Assembly: GCA_022509085.1 (NCBI GenBank)
Contig: JAFLTW010000001.1
Span: forward strand, 1 to 64,000
Length of the DNA stretch: 64,000 nt
Direction: 5' to 3'
DNA from: Muribaculaceae bacterium
Lineage (GTDB): Bacteria; Bacteroidota; Bacteroidia; Bacteroidales; Muribaculaceae
Shown: piece by piece, positions 1 through 9,317 of the stretch
Numbering within the stretch: the stretch's first letter is position 1
Layout of the letters: each line of letters opens with the position of its first letter
Translations under genes and position numbers: made by a program
The notes under the pieces: model-generated
Told to the model about the DNA's origin: nothing
The model's database searches: none
Seen by the model: only the letters and a program-made list of their open reading frames with translations

Positions 1-202
1 CTAATTTTCCTCTAAAAAGTGTATGCGAAATTCCCTGTTATTATGACCAATATGATAATTTTCACAAACTTAGGTGCATAGATATCCTTTCCACGGTCAT
101 TATTCACACATGGAGGCAGATAAAAGTTTGTTATTTTCCTCTACAAGCTTGGATAGCTTATACCGGTGTCCAACTCTTCCCGGCAATTGAGTAAATTTGT
201 AG

Positions 203-219
203 TACGGGCTCTATGGCAC
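203..219. repeat. Imperfect inverted repeat, left copy (tacgggctctatggcac)
   Basis: Reverse complement gtgccatagagcccgta matches gtgacatagagcacgta at 1496-1512 in 15/17 positions, flanking the transposase. Confidence 0.65.
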
Positions 220-256
220 CACAAAATTATTTACCTTCTGCCGAGAAGTATATTTT

Positions 257-1447
257 TTAGGTATTGACTTTAGTGACTTTGGCTTCCATTTCCTTTTCTT
301 TCTTTAGTTTCTCAAGATAGAAATCAATGAAGTCCTCTTTTTTTGTCAGCATGTGCCAGATGGCTACCAGTATTTTTCTTGCTATGGCAACCTGTATTTT
401 CATTTTGCTCTTATGCTTGACTGTCACCTGGGTATAGCTGAAGTTTGAAAAGAAACAGTTTCTGGTCCTTGATGCAGACCATGCAATTTCAATCAGCATC
501 TGTCGCAGATATTTGTTGCCGTGCGTTATTTTCCTGCTCTTGTAACGGCCGTTGCTCACATCATTTCTGGGTTTTAGTCCGCACCATCCCACCAGCATTG
601 CAGAGGTGGCGAAGGTCTTCATGTCCACTCCGGTTTCCGCAATTATGGCTGTGGCGGCGCGTTCCTTGACACCGGGTATGGTCTGAAGACGTTTGAATTC
701 GGTAGGGAAATGTTCCTGGCATAGTGCCGTGAGCTTGGTCTGGCAGTCTTGAATCTGTCGTTCTATGATGTCAAGCATCTCGATTGTCTGCCTTATGACG
801 GTGATATCCGTGTCGGAAAAGTTCCCGGTCAGTGAAGCCTTGATAGTATCTTCCCCATGTTTGTTGCGTGTGCGACTATGAACAAATTTGATTAGCATTT
901 CCGGATTCGTTTCTCCGTTGGAAATGGCTCTTACTACCGACTGATAGCTTTTACCGCCTATGGTCGACACATAGTTGCTCAGACGGAAGCCGCATCTCTG
1001 CAGGGCTGCGTCAAGCTTGTTTTTGTTGTAGACCGCATCATGGTTCAAATCGAATATCCTGCGGTTGAGCTTGCGCATGTCCTGCACTATGGGAGAGGGA
1101 ACGAAACTTGCCTTGATGAGATTCTTCAGCACACACTCCGCTATCCACTGGGCATCCTTGATATCGCTCTTGCGTCCGGGAAGCTGCTTGATGAAATACG
1201 GGTTGACAAGTTTGAGATCCATGTAGTCAAACAACTCGTTCCACACCGGTATCCAGTAGACGCCGGTACTTTCCATGGCGGTCTCGGACACACCATACAT
1301 AACCATGTCATCACGCATCTGACGTAACTCGGGGATAAGGGTCCCGTATTTTTTTTCAAGAATAATTTGGCCTGACTCTTCCATAATACAAAGATAAACG
1401 CTATCTTTGTGGACGTCAAGGCCGGCTACGACTCTGTGATTGTCCAT
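257..1447 (-). mobile_element. IS110-family transposase (DEDD N-terminal domain plus C-terminal transposase_20-like domain)
   Basis: GLDVHKDS start, MESTGVYW, NPYFIKQLPGRKSDIKDAQWIAE and C-terminal IPGVKERAATAIIAETG...GWCGLKPRNDVSNGRYKSRKITHGNKYLRQML are typical of IS110-family transposases. Confidence 0.93.
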
Positions 1448-1495
1448 AATGAGGAAATTTAAATTAATATTATCACCTCAAAATTAAGTAAAATT

Positions 1496-1512
1496 GTGAC
1501 ATAGAGCACGTA
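1496..1512. repeat. Imperfect inverted repeat, right copy (gtgacatagagcacgta)
   Basis: Partner of 203-219, 15/17 identity. Confidence 0.65.
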
Positions 1513-1640
1513 ATTATGGAATTAGAGCGCGTCGGCTTTGATTTTTTTATGCTGCCGGTGTAAAAACTTGCGGTTTTTATATAAATTTGTAGAAAATTTC
1601 TCTATAATATACTCTTTAGATAATGGCATATATAAATAGA

Positions 1641-4600
1641 ATGAAGCGACTTCTTTCCTTGGTTGCATTTTTCTCGGTATTATTAGGTGTAAAAGGCGCA
1701 ACATTCGTTGGAGACAGGGATGATTTCCGCGATGAGACAATCTATTTCGTGATAACCACACGCTTCTACGACGGCGACCCGAAAAACAACGTATTGTCGT
1801 GGGACAAACAGGATGTGCAGATTGCCAACAACGACCCGGACTGGCGAGGAGACTTCGCCGGCCTGATAGAAAAACTCGATTATATAAAGGCTCTTGGATT
1901 CACAGCCGTCTGGATAACGCCCGTGACCCAGAACGCCTCGGGCGAAGACTATCACGGCTACCACTCCATGGACTTCAGCTCCGTAGACCTCCGCTATGAG
2001 AGCCGAAAGGAGTGGGGAGCCTCAAAAGACGTGAAATTCCAGGATCTCATCGACGCCGCCCATGCAAAAGGGATGAAGGTGATACTCGACGTTGTGCTCA
2101 ACCACACCTCCAACTTCGGGGAGGCAACCCTCAACCCACTCTTCAAAAGAGACCAGAACATCCGGAACCAGGCCACACCGGCCGGTTCGCTGGTGCCAAA
2201 TTCAGAAAGGCTTTCTGCAAATTATTTCAGCCAGGACGGCAACGCGCAATATCAGGAGAGATTCAAATTTTTCAAGAATCCCCAATACGACACCCACAAC
2301 TACTACCATCACTACGGAACCGGATGGAACTGGGACCTCCCCAACCGTTGGTGGGGACAGATAGCAGGCGACTGCGTAGACCTCAATACTGAAAACGACC
2401 ATGTGGCTGAATATCTGGTGAAATGTTACGGTAAATTCATAGAGATGGGCGTAGACGGTTTCCGTATCGACACCACAGGCCACATCGCCAGGCTCACATT
2501 CAACACCCAGTTTATACCCCAATTTACTGCCCTCGCGGAAAAATATAAATCCAAGAGAAACGGCGGACCCTTCTTCATGTTCGGAGAATGCTGCGCACGC
2601 TACAGCAGTGTGATCTATCGCGACCAGCACAATCTCTCAAGCCATTTCTACACGTGGAAATCTGACCAGAGCCTGATCAACACCTATAAATCTCACAGCA
2701 GCCAGGCTTGGTGGGACACCCAAAAACTAAATGAAGGACACGACTCGCCCGTAGGACCGATGGTAGACTGCGAGAGCGAGAAAACATTCAGTAAAAGCTC
2801 CACCAACGCCATGATGCAGGGCGGAGCATGGCATCAGCCGGACTATTCGCAATATTCCGGATTCAGCGTGATTGACTTCCCGATGCATTACAACTTCAAC
2901 AATGCAGGCAATGCCATCCGAATTGCCAAGGAGGGAGACAAGTATTATAATGACGCCACCTACAACGTGGTGTACGTGGACTCTCACGACTACAGTCCAC
3001 AGCCCAACGACGGTATCCGCTTCAACGGGGGTACGGCGCAATGGGCAGAAAACCTCTCGCTTATGTTCACATTCCGTGGAATTCCCTGCATATTTTACGG
3101 ATCGGAAGTAGAGTTCCAAAAAGGAAAACCGATAGACGTGGGAGGCTCCAATAACAAGACTCCGCGCAAGGAGTCGGGCAGGGCATACTTCGGCCATTAT
3201 CTAACGGGCAATGTAAGCGCAAGCGACTTCGGAGTTTACTCTGCAAGTGGGAATGCCGCCACCACGCTCAACGGTGACCTCGCACAGCATATCCGGCGTC
3301 TTAACCAGATACGTGCAGCCGTTCCGGCCCTCCGCAAGGGTCAATATACATTCGATGGTTGCTCGGCCAACGGCGGATGGGCCTTCAAACGGGCCTACAA
3401 AGACAGTTATGCACTGGTGGCTGTAAACGGGGGTGCAACCTTCAGCAGTCTGCCTGCGGGTACATATACGGATATAGTCACGGGGCAGAAATATACTGCA
3501 ACACAGGGAGGATCGATAACGGTAAGCGCTCCCACCAATAAGGGGCAGCTGCGCGTTCTTGTGAAGGACTGGACCGGTGGTAAAGTTGGTGATGACGGTA
3601 AGTTTATCTATACCACCAACGCAGTAGCCAAAGGGGGCAATCCATCGTTTTCAGACCCGGGAACCACACAATATTACACGGCTTCCGACGTGGTAGGTCG
3701 TCCAGCGGTAAAACTTTCGCCCGACGGAGGTCGCTTCAAGACCGAGACACTGAACGTGACGGCAAGTCTCAATGAATCAGCCACTTCGGGATGGTATCGT
3801 GTCGGGAATGGTGCGCAGGTTGCTCTCAAAGCGGGAGCGACAGCTTCCTTTACAATCGGCGCCGACATGAAATATGATGAATCCGTAACCGTGACATGGA
3901 GTGCAACTGACGGTACAGACACCTACACCGGCTCGGCAATCTATAAGAAAGTGGATCCCAATGCACCTGAAGGGTTCGTTTATCTGAATAATACGTCAAA
4001 GTGGAGCAGTCCGAAGGTATGGGCGTGGACAAGCAGTGAAAACTGCACGAAGACCGGCACATGGCCGGGAGATGCCATGACAAAAGTGGAGGGAGACCTA
4101 TGGATGTGGGAACTTCCCGCCGGCAAACCGATGCCTCAGATGATAATATTCAGCAATAACGGCAGTCCACAAACGGCAGATCTGGTCTACGTAGATGGCT
4201 CAACCTACAACTGCAGCGGAACAATTATAGACGGCGGTGACACAGGAGGTTCCACTCCGGAACCCACAGAAGGGTTTACTGTCTATTTCGACGACTCCCA
4301 GTCAAACTGGGGCACGGTATATGTACACTATTGGGGTGGAGTATCCTCGAGCAGCTGGCCCGGAACAGTGATGAGCTACAACGGGGAGCAATCCCTCTAT
4401 TTCTATATCGTACCTGCCGGGACGACGGGCCTTGTGTTCAACAACGGTAGCGGCACCCAGACGGCAGACTTCAGTGCGGCAGCCGACCATGTCTATAATC
4501 GTAACGGCGACACAGGACGGACTGTAGACAAAGGCACCCTCGGCATGATTGAGGTAAACTATGGCGAGACACCCGAAGTGCATTATTACAACCTCCAGGG

Positions 4601-4679
4601 CATTGAGATAAAGAATCCCACCCATGGCATCTACATAATGCGCGTGGGCACCACCGCCCGTAGAATCTTCCTGCCGTAG
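1641..4679 (+). CDS. Secreted alpha-amylase family GH13 with two C-terminal starch-binding (CBM26-like) repeats
   Basis: Signal peptide MKRLLSLVAFFSVLLGVKG; GVDGFRIDT, MFGECC and YVDSHD GH13 motifs; tandem W-rich modules (WAWTSSENCTKTGTWPG and VYVHYWGGVSSSSWPG). ATG at 1641 preferred over 1623. Confidence 0.92.
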   Translation: MKRLLSLVAFFSVLLGVKGATFVGDRDDFRDETIYFVITTRFYDGDPKNNVLSWDKQDVQIANNDPDWRGDFAGLIEKLDYIKALGFTAVWITPVTQNASGEDYHGYHSMDFSSVDLRYESRKEWGASKDVKFQDLIDAAHAKGMKVILDVVLNHTSNFGEATLNPLFKRDQNIRNQATPAGSLVPNSERLSANYFSQDGNAQYQERFKFFKNPQYDTHNYYHHYGTGWNWDLPNRWWGQIAGDCVDLNTENDHVAEYLVKCYGKFIEMGVDGFRIDTTGHIARLTFNTQFIPQFTALAEKYKSKRNGGPFFMFGECCARYSSVIYRDQHNLSSHFYTWKSDQSLINTYKSHSSQAWWDTQKLNEGHDSPVGPMVDCESEKTFSKSSTNAMMQGGAWHQPDYSQYSGFSVIDFPMHYNFNNAGNAIRIAKEGDKYYNDATYNVVYVDSHDYSPQPNDGIRFNGGTAQWAENLSLMFTFRGIPCIFYGSEVEFQKGKPIDVGGSNNKTPRKESGRAYFGHYLTGNVSASDFGVYSASGNAATTLNGDLAQHIRRLNQIRAAVPALRKGQYTFDGCSANGGWAFKRAYKDSYALVAVNGGATFSSLPAGTYTDIVTGQKYTATQGGSITVSAPTNKGQLRVLVKDWTGGKVGDDGKFIYTTNAVAKGGNPSFSDPGTTQYYTASDVVGRPAVKLSPDGGRFKTETLNVTASLNESATSGWYRVGNGAQVALKAGATASFTIGADMKYDESVTVTWSATDGTDTYTGSAIYKKVDPNAPEGFVYLNNTSKWSSPKVWAWTSSENCTKTGTWPGDAMTKVEGDLWMWELPAGKPMPQMIIFSNNGSPQTADLVYVDGSTYNCSGTIIDGGDTGGSTPEPTEGFTVYFDDSQSNWGTVYVHYWGGVSSSSWPGTVMSYNGEQSLYFYIVPAGTTGLVFNNGSGTQTADFSAAADHVYNRNGDTGRTVDKGTLGMIEVNYGETPEVHYYNLQGIEIKNPTHGIYIMRVGTTARRIFLP

Positions 4680-4707
4680 TCAGCCTATTGAACTTAACAA
4701 ATAAAGG

Positions 4708-4738
4708 AAAAGCCTTCCCCGCGATAAGGAAGGCTTTT
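4708..4738. terminator. Rho-independent terminator, probably bidirectional
   Basis: Perfect 11-bp stem aaaagccttcc/ggaaggctttt between convergent genes. Confidence 0.9.
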
Positions 4739-4767
4739 CGATATAATACACACTTAATCCCTTACGT

Positions 4768-5808
4768 TTACCATGTGGCGTGAGCCAGACAGGCCTCTGT
4801 GATCCATATCCATAGCGGACAGAAACCCATAAAAAGAATCACACTCAACGCCAGTGAAGAGGTGCCGGTGGCGACATATGTGTCGCGTTCGTCTGCGATG
4901 ATGATACCTGAGAAAGCGGGAGGAAGAACACCTGCCACAACAAGCATCTTGAGGTTGAGCGGATCCATTTTGAAAATGATACCGACGATAAGAAGAAGAG
5001 CGGGCATCATTATAAGTTTGAGGATTGAGCCCAGGATAGCCTGCCAGTTGATTACAATCTTTACTGAAGAGAGAGTTACACCGGCTGAGAAAACGGCCAT
5101 AGATGCATTGGCACCCTTAATAAGGTCGAAAGAGGGACTTGCCCATTTAGGCCAGGGAATACCGATTACAACCCAAATTACGGCCAGGATAGGAGCCCAA
5201 GCCACGGGCTGAGCAAGTGCATGGAGCACCGGTTTCCAGAAACTTTCGTGCACTACGGGTTTGGCAGGAGTACCGGATCCTCCGGCAGTCGCCGTAGCCG
5301 TGCCACCCTGTGCTGCAAGTTGTGCTGCTTCCTTTTCCTTGGCTGCATTCAGAAGCGACAGACCTACCGGAATACCCACGGCATTAACCACGATACCGAC
5401 GATGGCAACCACGAGGGCTACATAAGGGGTTGTGCCAAAGATAGGTTCAAGGACTGCAAAACCGAGGAACCCGATTGTCGGCGAACCGCTGATAAGAGCC
5501 ATTACCGCTGCCGAACCCGGAGGATTCTTCCGGAAACACCATTTATAGATGAAATAAACGGTCATGAAGCAGAACATGATCACCACCAGAGATATGATGG
5601 AAAGTTTGATGTCTTTCACAAGCATCTCGCGGCTTGCGTCGACGATTGAGACAAAGAGGGCAGCCGGCAAGGCGTAAACGAGCACAACCTTATTGAACTT
5701 CTTTGAGTCCTCTCCGGTAAAAGCACCTCTTTTCCCTGCGATGTAGCCCACGAGCATCACGACGATGATAGGCACAATCGCATAGAGGATTACATGAACA
5801 ATATTCAT
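4768..5808 (-). CDS. AEC (auxin efflux carrier) family permease, candidate oxalate/formate transporter
   Basis: Ten-TM AEC-type sequence; third gene after frc and oxc, as with yfdV in E. coli. Confidence 0.85.
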   Translation of the reverse strand: MNIVHVILYAIVPIIVVMLVGYIAGKRGAFTGEDSKKFNKVVLVYALPAALFVSIVDASREMLVKDIKLSIISLVVIMFCFMTVYFIYKWCFRKNPPGSAAVMALISGSPTIGFLGFAVLEPIFGTTPYVALVVAIVGIVVNAVGIPVGLSLLNAAKEKEAAQLAAQGGTATATAGGSGTPAKPVVHESFWKPVLHALAQPVAWAPILAVIWVVIGIPWPKWASPSFDLIKGANASMAVFSAGVTLSSVKIVINWQAILGSILKLIMMPALLLIVGIIFKMDPLNLKMLVVAGVLPPAFSGIIIADERDTYVATGTSSLALSVILFMGFCPLWIWITEACLAHATW

Positions 5809-5906
5809 AGCAGATAGGGTTTTAAGTTAATTGTTAAAGTGGATTTACGACAGGTGATGTCTTGTGCTACAGGCATCACCCGCCGCTTTTTGTCTGAAAT
5901 ATACCG

Positions 5907-7673
5907 TTATACTACAACGTCTTGGAGAGATGGGGGATTGAGGTAACCGATATGTCCGCTCTCCTTGCCGGAATCAGCGGCCAGCTGCACGTTGATAATT
6001 GCCGGTTTTTTGGAGGCGATGGCTTCAGTGAGAGCTGATGACAGCTCGGCGGGAGTACTTACGTAATATCCCTTGGCGCCACCGAAAGCATCGGCCATCA
6101 GGTCGTAACGGGCGTTGATGTCCAGGGTAGTAGGAGCAGGTTCTCCGAAAGAGGGTTCACCTTTGGTTGCCATATTCACGCCCACATTGTTGTAGATACC
6201 GCCATTGTTGAAGATAACGACAGTAACGGGGAGCTGGAAGCGGCAAATTGTTTCGAAGTCCATACCTGAGAAACCGAAAGCACTGTCGCCTTCAATGGCC
6301 ACTACGCTGTTGCCGGTGGCCTGCGCGGCTCCGATACAGGATCCCATACCCATACCCATTATGGCCCAGGTTGCGCAGTCGATACGCTTGCGGGGTTCGC
6401 GGAGGGTGATGGTGTCGCGGGTGTCATCGAGAGTGTTGGCGCCTTCATTTACGAGAATAACGTCGGGATTTGCCTCGAGAACCGGCTTGATGGCAGCCAA
6501 TGCAGTCCAGTGGTTCATCGGTGAGGCGGCGGCATTCTGCTGCAGTCTCTCGGCAAACTTCGCATCCTTCACCTTGGTGATGTTCTGAAGATAGGGAACC
6601 CACGTGGGGTCGATGCTCAACTTGTAGTTTGGCAGACTTGCCAGAATCATATCAAGCGAGGAGGCGAGGTCGCCTACTACGGGCGCATCAATCTTTCTGT
6701 TACAGTCAATCTCGACGGGGTCGATGTCAAGTTGGATAAACTTGGTAGTATCGCTCCAGGGTTTATGGCCGCGGCTGAGGAGCCAGTTGAGACGGGCTCC
6801 GATGAGAACCACTACATCGGCCTCTTCCATAACCTCCTTACGGCAGGATAGGGCGCTGAGCGGTCCGTCGTCGGGAAGGAACCCCTTTGCCATCGACATT
6901 GGATAGTAGGGAATTCCAGTCTTGTCTACGAGTTCTTTCACCTTGTCTTCCACCTGTGCATAAGCTGCTCCTTTACCGATTACGAAGGCAGGTTTTTTGG
7001 CGCTGGCAAGAAGTGTGAGCGCACGGTCAACCGCTTCTTGCGAGGGCGAGACGGGTTGTGCGGGATCGACAAGAGGGAATGTGGCTGCAAGAAGTTTTTC
7101 ACATTCTGCAGCGGGAAGCACCTCACCCATACACGGGGTGGTGACATCGAGATAAACGCCTCCGGGGCGTCCTGAAACGGCGGCGCGATAAGCGCGGGCA
7201 ACCGCAGTGGGGATATCTTCAGCCTTATTCACTCGGTAGGCTTCCTTTACGAGACCTCGGGCTACGGCAAGCTGATCGAGCCCCTCATATGTGCCTTGCT
7301 GAAGGTCGATGGGTTCGCGGACACTGCTGCCTGAAATCTGGATCATCGGGTAGCAGTTGACTGTGGCATTGATGGTTGCCGTCAAACCGTTGAGAAAACC
7401 GAGAGAAGATACTGTAAGGAGTACGCCGGGAGTCTTGGTGAGATAGCCATAAGTCTGAGCGGCCATACCGGCTTGTTGCTCAAAGCGGAAACCGGTGAAT
7501 TTGATGCCTATTTCCTGAGCGAGATATGAGAATTCTGTCACAGGGATACCAACCAGACCAAACATCTGGCTGATACCGGCGGCCTGCAGCGACTTGGCCA
7601 GCAGGAACTGGCCGGTCCAATCCGTAGGATAGGACGGAGCTGCGGAAGGCGTATTGTTTGCGGGAGTTGCCAT
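5907..7673 (-). CDS. oxc: Oxalyl-CoA decarboxylase (TPP-dependent)
   Basis: Strong resemblance to Oxalobacter Oxc: REPIDLQQGTYEGLDQLAVAR, VNEGANTLDDTRD, VAIEGDSAFGFSGMDFETICRFQLPVTVVIFNNGGIY. Confidence 0.95.
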   Translation of the reverse strand: MATPANNTPSAAPSYPTDWTGQFLLAKSLQAAGISQMFGLVGIPVTEFSYLAQEIGIKFTGFRFEQQAGMAAQTYGYLTKTPGVLLTVSSLGFLNGLTATINATVNCYPMIQISGSSVREPIDLQQGTYEGLDQLAVARGLVKEAYRVNKAEDIPTAVARAYRAAVSGRPGGVYLDVTTPCMGEVLPAAECEKLLAATFPLVDPAQPVSPSQEAVDRALTLLASAKKPAFVIGKGAAYAQVEDKVKELVDKTGIPYYPMSMAKGFLPDDGPLSALSCRKEVMEEADVVVLIGARLNWLLSRGHKPWSDTTKFIQLDIDPVEIDCNRKIDAPVVGDLASSLDMILASLPNYKLSIDPTWVPYLQNITKVKDAKFAERLQQNAAASPMNHWTALAAIKPVLEANPDVILVNEGANTLDDTRDTITLREPRKRIDCATWAIMGMGMGSCIGAAQATGNSVVAIEGDSAFGFSGMDFETICRFQLPVTVVIFNNGGIYNNVGVNMATKGEPSFGEPAPTTLDINARYDLMADAFGGAKGYYVSTPAELSSALTEAIASKKPAIINVQLAADSGKESGHIGYLNPPSLQDVVV

Positions 7674-7764
7674 AATTATTTGTCTTGATACAGGGAGACC
7701 GGTTTGGGAACGGTCTCCCTTGAATGTATGTTAATAGTAACTGACTTAAAGCCTGAATGGAGAA

Positions 7765-9057
7765 TTACATATGGCCGTCTACCGGTGCTGTGGTTCCGTT
7801 TTTGGCAAACGCTGCTATCTGGTCGGCCGTATAACCGAGCGATGTCAGGATTTCCTCGGTGTTTCCGCCGAGCTCAGGAGCCGGGCCATAATTGGGCGTG
7901 AAGTTGGAGAAGGTGCAGGGGCAACCTACGGTTACGTATTCGCCTACATTTCCACCCTGTTGGATCTTAACCAGAGTCTTATTCTCGTAAAGCGACTGGT
8001 CGTTCATAATCTCCTTCATATTGAGGACGGGGCCACAAGGAATTCCATTTGTGCCCAGGGCTTCCGTTACCTCATATTTAGTCTTGGTGATGGTATATTC
8101 CTGGATACGCTGCCAGATTTCCGTCTTATGTTTGTCGCGGGCATCGGCCGTGTTGAAGTCCGGATTGGTGAGCCAGTCTTCAAATCCAATAACCTTGCAG
8201 AAGTTTTCGAACTGCTTCTCACCGCGTTCTACGATTACGTAAACGTAGTCGTTGGGATCTGTAGCCCAGTTCTTACACTTGTAGGTCCAGCCGAGCACGC
8301 CGCCGCCTTCTATATTACCGGAGCGGGGCACATAGTCGGGGAACTTCTCGTTGGGATACTGAGGATACTGTACGAGATAGCCCAACTTATCGAGAGTCAG
8401 CTGGTCGCGCGTCTTGATACGGCAGAGGTTGAGGCAGGCATTGTGCATCGACTGATATACGAAACAGCCTTCACCTGTCCTTTCACGCTGTGCGAGTGCA
8501 GCAAGCAGACCAATAAGGAGGTGCATACCGGTGTTGGAGTCTCCGAGAGCGGCACCGCTCTGAGTTGGGATATTGTCGTCGCCGCTATACCAACCTGTGG
8601 TGGTGGCGGCACCGCCGGTTACCTGTGCAATGGGCTCGTAAGCCTTCAGGTGAGCGTAGGGGGAACCCTGCGGAAAACCTTTGATTGTACCGTAGATGCA
8701 TCGCGGATTGAGAGCGTGGACTGCGTCCCAGCCGAAGCCAAGCTTGTCCATAGCTCCCGGGTGAAGATTTTCTACGAATATATCGCATTCCTTGATGAGC
8801 TTTGTGAGAATCTCCTTACCGTCAGGAGTAGCCGCATCAAGTGTTAGAGACTTCTTGTCGGAATTCAGCTGAAGATAATAGTAGGATGGGGCATCCTTGC
8901 TAAACTGAAGCTCGGTACGTGTAGGATCACCTACACCGGGACGTTCGATTTTGATTACCTCGGCGCCGAACCATGCGAGCATCTGAGTGCATGAAGGGCC
9001 AGACTGTACATTAGTGAAATCAACTACCTTGATTCCTTGTAATGGTGCTGTGTTCAT
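7765..9057 (-). CDS. frc: Formyl-CoA:oxalate CoA-transferase (CaiB/BaiF family)
   Basis: GIKVVDFTNVQSGPSCTQMLAWFGAEVIKIERPG, GGAATTTGWYSG, SGAALGDSNTGMHLLIGLLAAL, YGIPCGPV-like NGIPCGPVLNMKE; adjacent to oxc. Confidence 0.94.
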   Translation of the reverse strand: MNTAPLQGIKVVDFTNVQSGPSCTQMLAWFGAEVIKIERPGVGDPTRTELQFSKDAPSYYYLQLNSDKKSLTLDAATPDGKEILTKLIKECDIFVENLHPGAMDKLGFGWDAVHALNPRCIYGTIKGFPQGSPYAHLKAYEPIAQVTGGAATTTGWYSGDDNIPTQSGAALGDSNTGMHLLIGLLAALAQRERTGEGCFVYQSMHNACLNLCRIKTRDQLTLDKLGYLVQYPQYPNEKFPDYVPRSGNIEGGGVLGWTYKCKNWATDPNDYVYVIVERGEKQFENFCKVIGFEDWLTNPDFNTADARDKHKTEIWQRIQEYTITKTKYEVTEALGTNGIPCGPVLNMKEIMNDQSLYENKTLVKIQQGGNVGEYVTVGCPCTFSNFTPNYGPAPELGGNTEEILTSLGYTADQIAAFAKNGTTAPVDGHM

Positions 9058-9317
9058 AATATTGAAAATTAAGTTAAGAAAAATATTTTTTATCTTTAAA
9101 ACATATGTAAGGGGTATTTAGTTTAAAAGTTGGATTGATAAAATGTTTACGTGTTTACCATTAATTACATATTAAAGTCAATAATACAGCTGTTTAACAC
9201 ATAACTATAGTTTAAATTAATTGTAAATATATAAACAATTTGCTTTTAAAATCATTTATTTATATAGAGGACAAATTTTTCTATGAAAAACCCACAAATA
9301 AAGAAATTATCACGCAT

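Noticed and set aside
7771-8847. 358-aa plus-strand ORF antisense to frc
   Set aside because: Shadow ORF; frc motifs on the minus strand are unambiguous.
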